Below are positions 53,301 through 62,200 of a stretch of DNA of 64,000 nt, piece by piece (position 1 is the first letter of the stretch; every line of letters starts with the position of its first letter). A program made the position numbers and the translations under genes. The notes under the pieces were generated by a model, which had not been told where the DNA came from, did not search any database, and saw nothing but the letters and a program-made list of their open reading frames with translations. This DNA is from Ciona savignyi (Eukaryota > Chordata > Ascidiacea > Phlebobranchia > Cionidae): the NCBI GenBank assembly GCA_000149265.1, contig CH003319.1, positions 124,001 to 188,000 on the forward strand, given 5' to 3'.

Positions 53301-55548
53301 GCATACAGGTGAGATTTTGAGACGATTTCGAACCGAATCATTAGATCCGCCACACTCGGTTTCTATTCCCGCCTTATAAGTCGGCCGGCATCAATTAGTA
53401 CTTTATAATGTAACAGAACCCAAACGAACTTTTTCTATTAAGTGCATTCGAATTCGGATACTACCCGATTTTTTAATTCTTTCTTAGATTTGCATTGGCG
53501 TAGAATGACTTAAAATAATTTGTAGCAAACTGAATATCCTATATATTAGAATTAGAAAAATAATCCTTGTTAAATGATTGTTCTGTAATTTTTAATTGTA
53601 AACGGCAATGGAGCTGTGTTCACTTTAGTAGTTGTCACTGTGAATTCTGCAAGATTTTGCGCACACACTTCAAAACACCCACAATTTTCACCCAAAATCC
53701 AACGTCTGTTGCACAACACAGTTGTGATTAATCCCTCCTGTCCCACAAACACTCGAAATTACCTTGTAATTGCAAACGCAGGACGCCGAAGTTAGTTGGA
53801 CACGTCGGCGGAAGTACAATCGCGAATACGACTCGAAAAAGTTCGAGAAGGTAAACAATCGCCCGAATGAATCGGCTTCGGCCTAACCATACCGTCCCAC
53901 TAACACATACGCATGTAACACATATAACCCGCATGCGTTTAACAGTTTGCGAGCATGAAGTTTTGCACGATGCATGAATTCACTCTACTAACTATTTACA
54001 TCTTTTGTACAGTAACCCATAACCGACTGCGTCAAACATTTTATGATATTACCATAAAGTATAAATTGTTCCCTTCTTAGGCATTAGAAGTAGCCGAGAA
54101 GGCATTAAACCGGACCAATCACATCTCATTGGTCGACCAACGTCGTCACAACCATTTAATGGAGCTCTATAAGCATGACGTCATCACTCAGACTCCACGC
54201 AGCAACCTTACAGGTGAGATTACTGGTTCATTGCAGATTTAACTACACATTATAAGCAGTCCTTTTTTTATTTAAAACCTTTTTATATCAAGTCTGCAGG
54301 ACTGTGTTGAGTAGTCCTATTTGGTCTGCAGTTTATTTAGTCCGTTTAAAATAAAGGATTTCACAATATATTTGGGCGTTTATGGATCACCAGATAAAAA
54401 ACAAACGGTTATTTATTGGTTTCTAACTTTTTACGTTTTACAGCATCTGATTCCAGTTCAATCGAGTCCCTGCCACCTCCCCCGCCACCAATGGACCACA
54501 TGGGGACCGATTTTCACCCCAGCTACCCCGCCCACTTACCCCCGCCTCCTTCCGATCTGAACATACACCGTCCAGGGCCTCACGATTACGCGGTGGTTTC
54601 CCCTGACGTCGGATACGTCAGTTCCGACCTGTCGCCCGAGCACCGGGGTCTTTCACACACGGGGTCTCTGCCGAGGTACCATAATCATCCTCGATTTCAC
54701 AACAGCGGCCATGCCCCTTACGTCGACTACCACCATCTCGGACGCCAGACGCCACAGCCAATGGTGGAAAGGTCACGGTCTGTGACGCCACACCACTGGA
54801 ATCAACGACCAATGACGCCACAAATGTTCACAGGTTAGTTGCATAAACATTAACCACAACCTTTTGGTTTCCAGTCAAACACACACAGACCGACCGATTA
54901 GTCAAGCTATCCACAACCGTTAACAAACCAATTTGGTAGGAAGCTCGAAATCCCTTTGCAGTTCTGTATGATCTTAGTCTAAACATAACCTTTTTTTTAA
55001 CTATACATTGAAATTTAAAAACATTTAGCATAAATAAGGTCGGGCTGATCCGAAAAAATACTCATTGGCAGGAAATTGTACAAAATTTAAAGTTGTTAAT
55101 TGTTGAAGGTGAGCTGTCGGTGGGTCATGAACTGACTGAAGAACAGCGACGTCATTTCCTGGAACAGCAGCAGATGATGAATGAGGAGAAAAATTACAAA
55201 TTAAAGGAGCAATATTCAAAGTTGCAGCAATTACAGCGAAAGCAAAGAATGGTAAGGACTACTAATATTGAAGTAAACTTTGTAAATAGATTAAACTTTG
55301 TCACCCGATCAATACGATTGGAACTGTAAATCGTAAAAAGCTTTTGCAAAGAACGTGTAAAACTAAAGAAAGCTTCTCTCTTCATAATCAATCGATTTGG
55401 CCATTGAAAAATGTTCAAAACATTTCAATGTTAATACATTTCGATGTGTAACACAACCTCACATCACTAGGCGGGCAAAAAGTACATGAACAAACCCACC
55501 TACCAGCACATGCCGGTGGCTGCGACTGCCAAATCGTCGGACGTTTGA
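19013..55548 (+). CDS. Skt: Sickle tail / p140Cap (KIAA1217/SRCIN1) homologue, 1,798 aa
   Basis: Nineteen coding exons: 19013-19178, 19562-19670, 20276-20391, 24909-25066, 26164-26313, 32324-32501, 42242-42440, 42639-45147, 45204-45365, 45625-45816, 46075-46301, 46644-46723, 52749-52908, 53131-53308, 53782-53850, 54081-54213, 54444-54833, 55109-55251, 55471-55548. Phases agree at all 18 junctions (5,397 nt). Family hallmarks appear in the vertebrate order: KRSAFLQYLAQKYPQH; the Arg/Ser-rich SRGSRLRSSLPIVRS; an AIP3/Bud6-like segment (YLEYSGECRTVRLPNEVTS to NVSRIKDRSII); a Pro/Ser-rich disordered middle; MERQLASLTGMVESI; and coiled-coil blocks VEALVLQLSQAGRTVAKLK and LDEQLKRCKQLTATLFTLK. In vertebrates these proteins scaffold Src/Csk, cortactin and microtubule-end proteins, and Skt is needed for intervertebral disc development from notochord. 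The Ciona-type gene would be a pre-duplication copy. Intron 5 uses a GC donor. Earlier non-coding exons cannot be excluded. Confidence 0.92.
20392..24908. other. Skt intron 3 (4.5 kb)
   Basis: No supported exon on either strand and no SINE copy. Two GC-richer islands are present near 20730-20940 and 24020-24240, both with short minus-strand frames that I do not trust. Near 23850-23930 the phrase ACCACCATCACCCACAAA occurs twice. Confidence 0.5.
24909..25066 (+). CDS. Skt: Skt exon 4: Ser/Thr-rich segment
   Basis: Encodes residues 131-183, with SSSSMTSDN then KYSSLQRNSSGYKKFETFQF. It has a strong acceptor (tttcatttcag) and the donor AAG/GTGAAT. Phase 1 in and phase 0 out fit both neighbours. 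It resembles the Tyr/Ser-rich linker ahead of the KR-AFL motif in the family, but the match is weak on its own. Confidence 0.8.
26164..26313 (+). CDS. Skt: Skt exon 5: conserved KRSAFLQYLAQKYPQH motif
   Basis: Exactly 50 codons, phase 0 on both sides, residues 184-233. ADRKRSAFLQYLAQKYPQH matches the short N-terminal signature shared by KIAA1217 and SRCIN1. The exon ends CAACAG and the intron starts GCAAGC, so the donor is of the rare GC type; a GT donor in phase is not available nearby. Confidence 0.88.
27254..27649 (-). CDS. Possible intronless antisense gene in Skt intron 5 (up to 131 aa)
   Basis: A complete ATG-to-stop frame on the strand opposite Skt, in a stretch GC-richer than the surrounding intron. 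A more natural start may be the Met of MPFVPHIPPFESKDEKPG, giving about 118 residues. It is basic, Pro-rich and lacks low-complexity runs (AQAARSRIQKNPFIHV). I do not recognise the family. Alternatively it is an exon ending at the possible donor after NPFIH, or chance. Confidence 0.3.
   Translation of the reverse strand: MRHNTHYLRKCDVMPFVPHIPPFESKDEKPGVRKKASTPKCFFTVDISNRTEGAGLSEADPSFYVPVAQAARSRIQKNPFIHVTWFVPLPTLPTSPLALHNQRNRAPKCLTNPTEFIKLMRKFKNKDRFRQ
28244..28268. repeat. TA dinucleotide microsatellite
   Basis: About twelve TA units in an AT-rich part of Skt intron 5. Confidence 0.9.
32324..32501 (+). CDS. Skt: Skt exon 6: Arg/Ser-rich GSRLRSSLPIVRS motif
   Basis: Residues 234-292. The motif RGSRLRSSLPIVRSLSRSRE, followed by RPLG at the exon end, matches the vertebrate segment just ahead of the AIP3-like domain. 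Acceptor ttctttcag, donor TTGG/GTATGT. The exon lies alone between 6.0-kb and 9.7-kb introns. Confidence 0.9.
32502..42241. other. Skt intron 6 (9.7 kb)
   Basis: The longest intron. No SINE copies and no exon with support. It holds a GC-richer island at 35160-35740, two similar ETS/RUNX-like motif pairs (35256 and 36888), and a hairpin near 40507 (TTTTCGTG with its complement). Its size and lack of SINEs would fit regulatory DNA, which is inference. Confidence 0.5.
42242..42440 (+). CDS. Skt: Skt exon 7: AIP3/Bud6-like ubiquitin-like segment
   Basis: Residues 293-358. TIYLEYSGECRTVRLPNEVT then SLDTIRALFVQAYPGLLTM, PMLDPQRHSILLKN and FDEIDNVS are the clearest family match in the window. The domain is completed at the start of exon 8 by RIKDRSIIRTR. 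In vertebrate homologues this is the most conserved N-terminal block. Confidence 0.95.
42639..45147 (+). CDS. Skt: Skt exon 8: giant Pro/Ser-rich exon, 836 codons
   Basis: Residues 359-1195. It opens with the end of the AIP3-like segment and continues as disordered sequence rich in Pro, Ser, Lys and Arg. Several proline clusters are possible SH3 ligands (KVKPPPPPRSTKP, KPKVPLPPSK). RTKKVSFQHDVTV is a short conserved-looking island. It ends with LRDALRDQEEQYRHLTAESK, a likely helix leading into the coiled coils. The internal exon is unusually long (2,509 nt) and is GC-richer than its introns. Reading past the donor AAA/GTAAGA gives unrelated residues before a stop. Confidence 0.92.
45204..46723 (+). 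CDS. Skt: Skt exons 9-12: coiled-coil core
   Basis: Exons 45204-45365, 45625-45816, 46075-46301 and 46644-46723, residues 1196-1416. VMAMERQLASLTGMVESII corresponds to the family's MEKQLASLTGLVQ block. SEMIQQLIQLRETAHGLRDQ and VEAAVEELRNEVVERR are heptad-rich, and REVEALVLQLSQAGRTVAKL matches the VEALALVLSQASKTVADLK block. Another AG at 46632 would open a different frame; the acceptor at 46643 keeps the conserved residues. Confidence 0.92.
46724..50500. other. Skt intron 12, part upstream of the PTB gene
   Basis: No exon seen. It must contain the promoter of the nested gene. A 20-bp tandem duplication lies near 50098-50138 (GCATTGTGAGCTAAAGTTC twice). Confidence 0.45.
50501..51629 (+). CDS. 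PTB (PID) domain adaptor, nested in Skt intron 12, 346 aa
   Basis: Exons 50501-50682 and 50771-51629, phase 2 at the junction (AG/GTAAGA, attgtag/A). The N-terminus is basic (FIKRLRDTPKSLRRKFEK). The PTB fold starts near residue 58 with FVCRYLGERTVYTL, the helix CYEFARKAVEQSA and strands KVVVSLTSKEVEITF. It resumes near 216 with HTIPLHEIAYCVTVPDIPHV, VFLLTSRGKEG and the C-terminal helix KAQAVKVALAQQFQIAYLEW, which resembles LDLRAP1/ARH and more distantly FAM43 and PID1. About 105 Ser/Pro-rich residues separate the halves. The tail has RRRSSSCPTV and an acidic stretch, and lacks an evident clathrin box. PTB adaptors bind NPxY-type tails or phosphoinositides and often work in endocytosis; the partner here is unknown. 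The gene has its own start and poly(A) signal and is on the same strand as its host. Confidence 0.85.
52049..52054 (+). promoter_or_regulatory. Poly(A) signal of the nested PTB gene
   Basis: AATAAA about 420 bp after the PTB stop codon, followed within about 30 bp by a T/G-rich stretch (acgttttgtttattg), the usual downstream element. It supports a transcript that ends inside the host intron. Confidence 0.65.
52166..52240 (+). pseudogene. tRNA-like relic (Leu/Ser type) in Skt intron 12
   Basis: CATGTGGCCGAATGGTTAGC resembles a type II tRNA D-arm and A box, and CGGGTTTAAAACTG about 60 bp later resembles a degraded B box. Arms do not pair well, so it is a tRNA pseudogene or the head of another SINE family. 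Confidence 0.45.
52749..53308 (+). CDS. Skt: Skt exons 13-14: C-terminal coiled-coil and Pro/Arg tail start
   Basis: Exons 52749-52908 and 53131-53308, residues 1416-1528. SYPALCDEIRTVGAGE and LRLDEQLKRCKQLTATL match the family block that follows the VEALVLQLSQ helix. The next exon is Arg/Pro-rich (GGPRPTTPSLLGARRSDD). They follow the 6-kb intron that holds the PTB gene, and phase 1 carries across it. Confidence 0.92.
53782..55548 (+). CDS. Skt: Skt exons 15-19: C-terminus
   Basis: Exons 53782-53850, 54081-54213, 54444-54833, 55109-55251 and 55471-55548, residues 1529-1798. They contain a basic stretch (SWTRRRKYNREYD), a poly-Pro run (ESLPPPPPPMDHMG) with a His/Pro-rich region, a Gln/Glu-rich helix (EEQRRHFLEQQQMMNEE), and end KSSDV-stop. 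The last four residues (SSDV) have the hydrophobic C-terminal Val of a possible PDZ ligand; that is inference. Confidence 0.88.
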
Positions 55549-55971
55549 AGGTGAACTGAACTTCGTCGGAAAAATGCATGGGACCAAGAGAGTTAGAAAG
55601 ATGGTGGTGGCTGCTGTGCCAAGGGTGGTTGAATGAAAAAGAAGGTTCGAGAAAGACAGAAATGTTCGAGTTTTAAACGTAATTAATATACCCGTCAAAT
55701 GCCGTCGTGTGTGTAAATGAAATCGCAAGATTAATTACGTATAAAAAGTACGTGTGTCGGTATTGTTTCAATGTTGCTTGTTGTTAGTATTCGCCCGTAC
55801 TTATTAGCCGTGTTGCTAAGTTAACTGACTGTCAGCCAAGTTCTACAGTTCTGCACAATACACTGTATAATTGGAGCACCAAATTTTCGCGCTTTTTATT
55901 TTTTGCAATGTGTGTTTATTTTCAATTTATTTCCGTTCTACGCAATATTTTGTTGAAAAGCTCGTATGGCT

Positions 55972-55977
55972 AATAAA
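55972..55977 (+). promoter_or_regulatory. Candidate Skt poly(A) signal
   Basis: AATAAA about 425 bp after the stop codon at 55548 and about 290 bp before the start codon of the next gene. It is the first canonical hexamer downstream. Confidence 0.5.
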
Positions 55978-56263
55978 CGAGTTGAAATATTATTTTGTGC
56001 TGTTTTCCCAACAGAAATGTATAATTAGGGGTTTTCCAGGGCCTGCATGTGTGGAGAGGATAGGCCAATCCTGCTGAGCGAGTTTTACATAGAACACAGG
56101 CAAATTACTTCGCAGATTTCGGTTATAATTTGCTTGTCACTGGGTTGTGTTGTTAATAATTAACCATTAGTGCTTTATGGGAGAACATACTATTTATATA
56201 GTTGATTTGCAAACGGATTCGGTAGCCTTAGCTTCTTAACTGAATTCTGTCAGATTCTGAGTA

Positions 56264-59200
56264 ATGGCTTGTACACCAACCTGTTATTTTTTATTATGTC
56301 TTGTCTTGACTTCACATAGCATGCCAATAAATCAAGGTAAGCCTTTATTTATAAAAAAAAATATACCTTAGTGAACTACCGGTACGTTAAATAGTAAACT
56401 GTAGCCTATAATGTATCAACTCGGTAAATCTACCATGTAATGGACCGTTTACAAATGCAGCGGCACGACATCATAAAGACGTAAGGAAGTTAGTTTTAGT
56501 TATCTGCAAATATTCTGACGAATGCCACACACGTTAAAATATTTCTATGACAAGATAGGTCGAGTGGCATCGTAGGCTGCTTATGTATAGGTTTACTTTA
56601 ATTTTTAAATAGTCTTCAGACGTCTATTGTCCAAACGGGCCATAGAATAGTCTTTATTGCTGTCTGGCCCATAATATGAGCAGATTGCAGTTAGCCAGTA
56701 TTTTCACTGAGTAAATTTTAAAATCATGTGACTCTTGTTGTGTAAATATCACTTAGCCTATAAATATTTGCGTAAGAATAAAAAAATACTAGCCGATTGT
56801 TGGCTCAGAGGTGTTAATTTATAGATTTTCAAGGATTTAAGAATACACCATTAAAACTTTATTTTTCAGTTTTATAGGGACATCTGGTATTTGCTATTAT
56901 TTGGGGTTTCTATGGAAAAAATATTTAAATTTTTATTTTTTTAGTTTGACTTTCGGTTATTTCCCGTCTGTAATTCGTGACTCGTGTTATGAACAATTTG
57001 TTGTTATTTTTTGGTGGCAAACTGCTAATCTTACAAGATGAAAGGCGTATAACTTTAAAAAAAGCTCAATTTTACCGGATTTTTGCTACCGAAGTATCGC
57101 TTTGATTCTTCTGTAAGAGAAAGCATGATTATATTTGAAATTACATTTGGGTACCCAGTTGTGCCAGTATGGAAAGTACAGTAGCTGCACACTCGAGTTT
57201 TTTTTTCTGTGTCTTTGCACACTTGGGTAATTTCACACACGCTCGCGAGCTGGCAGTATAAGCATCGTATAATTTCCAACAAACCTGTAAACCTACCTCT
57301 GGACCTCGGGTAATTTACTGTCGGTACGTTTTTTGTTACGTAGATAAATATGTTAGCTGATGGATACGATAGATTTAGGATAGAATGATATGTTTGTTTA
57401 AGATTTTTACAAAAAAGTAATAAAAAGGAGAATGTGTGCACACTTAAAGTGTGCACTCTTGGACGTTTGCACACTGCACACCTAAATATTTGGCGCGTGC
57501 ACACTCGAGATCTCGGCGAAAATTGACGTACTTTCCATACGGGCAGTTGTGAACCAAAATTGAACCTGGGGACCGAATATTTCGTAAACGCAACAACGTT
57601 TTGTAACATTCGGTTAGCAAAAATGGTACAATCAACCGTAGTAAATCTAGTGTAATACAGTCCGTTATAACTTTGCCTTTGGGCATGTCACATATCCATA
57701 GTATCTTGTGCCCACAGTCGAGATGCCCGGAGCTTTTGTTGTGTTTGATATAAATTCTATATTGGGAACATACCAGTATTGAATGACGTAATGGTGTCAT
57801 TTTGAGACATAATGGCCACAAATGAGACTTATCCATATGACACCAAGCCTTTCCTGAGGCCTTACCCCTAATTTCTTGCCACCAACTAAAAATTCTTCCG
57901 GTTATCAAACTCTTACCTTTATACTCAAAGCCTTTGTCCAATTCCTGGCCCAGAAGTGTACAAATTGACAATCATAACGAGTGTCAGCTACCAAAGTTTT
58001 AAAATTTCACTTCGTTAATGACACATAAGAATACACACTAGAGAGTCTAGAGGTAGAGACAGTTGCCACACTTGTTCTTTACTTTGGGGATAACTACATT
58101 TACAGTTGTAAAATACTATATGAAATTTAGAAATTGCCTGATGGCCTGATCAGTGATAGTAATATTTAACCCGTATAAAACTAAATACTAAATGGTATCA
58201 TTCTAAATAACTTTTGGGCTTATTTGGCCCATCCGAACTCGGAACCATGCAGTTTTTTTTCCTCCTGTATTTTACCATTAATCAAGCCGCATTAATCCTT
58301 TGACAGATGCTGGGAGCCACTTGACTTGGGCGATCAATGATAATGGAACCTACTCTTTTCATGCTGGAAATGACCAAGATCACTTTACGCTAATCAATGG
58401 CGACTTCTTTCTGCAGTCAAATGGCCAACTGTATAGCAAATCAGATGGCTCGCTTAAGCTAACAGGTAACCATTTTTCAGTTTTCAATATACTGAGTTAT
58501 TTTTACTATGGTAAAAAAAACAAGAAGCAGTATTGGAAAAGACATAACATAGTAGCAGTGTTAAGCTAACACTTAAAGTCGAATGCAGACACTTAAACAA
58601 AAAATCACAAAATAAGATTGTTAGGGAAATAGGATGTTCAGGATAGGATCTTTATGTTTATCCCCATGAATGGGAAAACCTAGGGGGTTATCACACGGGC
58701 AATCGTCAGATCACCTCGCGCCCATCGTCGGGTTACCGGAGCTATTGCAGTGTGTTGTATATGATAGACACGTTCCTTCAATTTGGTAGAACCCATTAAT
58801 TCACTGGGTTCTGGCAATATCCGTAAAGTGCCTTGCCCAAGGACACAACCGACTAGCTAGCGATCAGTTTCGCACCTGCAACCTTTCGATTGAAAAAGCG
58901 CACTTAACTGCTAGACCATCGGGCCGGAAATTTTTGAGCAATTTTGACATATGGTAATGGGAGAGACAGAACAGGCGTTATTAATATTTTTTGTTTTGAT
59001 GCAGGTGTAAAGCAAATATCTGGTGGGGATGCCACAGGTTACTATGAAGGAGCTGTGTATAGCTACATGGCTGGTACCACGAAAATGTCAACCGAGATCC
59101 TGATTTATAACCTTGGCGAATTTATACGCTTTACACAGGTTAACTTCGAGTGGTTTTATTGTATACTGTCGCATTCATTTTCCATTTGATAGGATATTTA

Positions 59201-62200
59201 TGATTTATCCCTGTCAGATCTATTGAAATATATTTTTATATATTCATATTGTTCTTTCAGTTTTAGTAGAACTCCTTAATCCATTGGGGTTAATCGATCT
59301 TTGCTAAATTCTAAGCTTTGTCCAAGAATGCAACTGTCTAGCGAGTGGCTGGTTTCTAACACAGTCTTTCAGCTGTCTGCAGATCACCGATGAAGCTAAC
59401 CCGCCGGCATGTGGCATGTTGGCCAAATTAAGAATTGAATGGTTTATGCCCAACATAACTTAGCTACTAAGTTATGGCTTATAAATCTATAGTGTAGTTG
59501 GATAGGATAGGATAGGATATTCATGTTTATTTCCTTAAATGGGAAAACCAAGGGGGTTAACACACAAGCAATCGTCAGATCACCTCGCGCCCACCGTCGG
59601 GTTACCGGAGCTATTGCAGTGTGTTGTACATGATAGACACGTTCCTTCAATTTGGTAGAACCCATTATTCCGCTGGGTTCAGGAAATGTCCAAAAAGTGC
59701 CCAAGGACACAACCGACTAGCTAGCGACCAGTTTCGCACAGCTGCAACCTTTCGATTAAAAGGCGACACACTTAACCGCCAGACTAACCGGCCGGACATC
59801 TAACATATTTTATATCCTTTCGACAGAGTTTCCCAACTGGTGTAAAATCGTGCAATGTGTCAGATCAAGAGAGCATTTTGTCAAGTTTTCCAAGTTTTCA
59901 AATTGCTAAAACAAGCTCCTCTGACAATCTTGGTTTCCTCAATATGTTTGGAGATATGTTTGGATATGGCTATGAGATTGCTGAGTAAGCTTTAGATTTT
60001 AATTATATCAACTAGCTTTCTGACATATTTTTATATAGAAAATTTTATAAAATATTCAGGCTTCATTAATAATAACCTAAGTTTCTGGTAAATCCTTAAA
60101 AACATTACCCTACCAAAATCAAAGGACACTTTATTTTATTGCCACGCATTAGCACAAAAGAACTCTTGAATCGGGTAAAATTGTAATGATTTTTACAAGG
60201 GCTGCAAGAATATATCGTTAATCACAATACTATCGATACTACTCAGAGATGATACTTATAAATGATTATCACGTTTATCTTACAACAAACTCATAAAATG
60301 CATCTTGAGTATTGGTAACAATAGCGTTTATCAAACGCATTGTTAAGTCAAGCACAATTAGCAACACTTCTTATCACGATGTAATAATTGCAATAACACA
60401 TAGTTTTACACTTATCATTATGTATTATAGGGGTAATGTGTTATAATGATATTGTTCATTTATACATATACTTCATTATGACCATGGTACCATACATTTG
60501 GATTTGTACAAGCTAACTTTCCTTACTTACAAACTTAGCATAACTTAAGTTGTATTACGTAATATAAAGTACAACAATTAACATGTGAATAATATGTTTT
60601 GTGTAATTAAGGTTACTAAAAAAACCTAATGAAGGCATTATGTTTACGAACTACGCATATCGGCGTGTGACAGGCAAACTTTTAGTTTCTGACAAAAACA
60701 TATGGCTTATTTTTTTAGTGTCATCAAGAAACGAATTTCAGTCTGTTAAAGACGTTTGGTTTAGATTTTGGGAATCCCCCATGTTTAGTATTTAATTTGC
60801 AGTGACAAAGTTTGGTGAATCACTATAGGGAAATTCCTTGAGTAAAAAGAACGCTTAAATACAAAATCCTCACATAATAGTTTTTGAACACTGAAAACTA
60901 ACACATACCGGTATCAATAAACAACTTATAAGAAACAAAAAAGGTTGTCTGGCCAAGCATGTCGAAACTGGTAGCTAGCTAATCGGCTGTCTTTTAGGGT
61001 AATGCACCTAGCGGACATCGTCCAAACCTAGTGGATTAATGGGTTAAACTAGCTGTAAAAAATGTCTAATTCATTTACAACACACCACATTAGACCCGGT
61101 AACTCAACAGTGCGCATAAGGTAATCTGATCGTTCGTTACCTTTGTGATCCTTGAATTTTCCTATTCACTTTTTCGTATTTGAATAAAACATGAATATTA
61201 TATCCTATTACCTATTATGCAGAAGGCAATTTTGACAACAAGTTTTAATTGGTAATCGGAGTAATTATTAGTGTCTGCTGGCAACTTGACATCATACGTA
61301 ATATATACCCTGTGCGATAAGGCAACTAGGGCAACCGAAAATTACTGCTTCCAGAAATATTTTACTTCATTAAAATCAAAAATGAGTTTTACAAATAGTG
61401 GTAGTTAACACCTAGTTGATACACTGCAGTTACCATTTCAATTTCCTGAGTATTCTTAAGCCAGCATATTTTCTGCAAAACATGATTAGGTTCTGCTATT
61501 TGGTTGGGTAAATAAAGCACAAGTATCAATGTTGTGATCTGTGGTTTGATTTAGTTTAAACCACCTCACTTTTATACCATAATATGCAATCACAGATGGT
61601 GTTTGACAAGTTTTCGGGCTAAACATAACTAAGAGCAGCTGTAATTAATCCCCCTTTACTTACCAGTTTAAAGACCAGCGATGAGCTGATAAAAGGTGGT
61701 CTAAGATCTGGACCGCTCGTTCTTTTTGATGAGAGTGGTAACACCGTGGTGATGTCATCATACAGTAGTTTTATGTCGCACAACATGGTGTACGATATGA
61801 AGTCCGGTGTGGTTGGGTTTGGTGTAATGGGAGGAGTCACTGAAATTCCGACACATTACCAGGTATGGACAGTGAATAGCTATTTATAACAGTGAACAGT
61901 CTGTGCAATATGTATAATGTGCACAACATGGTCACATATGTTATTGTGTCCGTAAACACTAAGTGTTTAAAAAGTCAACTTTACCTCTGCAAATATCGTT
62001 TAAAAAAATGAACAATCTCACGTCGTACACACAGGTTATTCATGGACAAATCGAACATTTAGGCATCATAGTTTTACAAAGCCAAATTTTAAAATGTCGT
62101 GATAGCCCTCAACCTTTTTATATGAGAAATGAAGATTATGGCGTTTGGGTTAATGTTAGAGCTGGGATTGGAGTAAGGGTTTGGTCTGGCATTGAGATTG

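Noticed and set aside
57055..57971. Two long minus-strand frames of 184 and 175 codons
   Set aside because: They overlap each other in different frames, run through the MITE and have no splice or start context. Composition is that of random AT-rich and repeat sequence.
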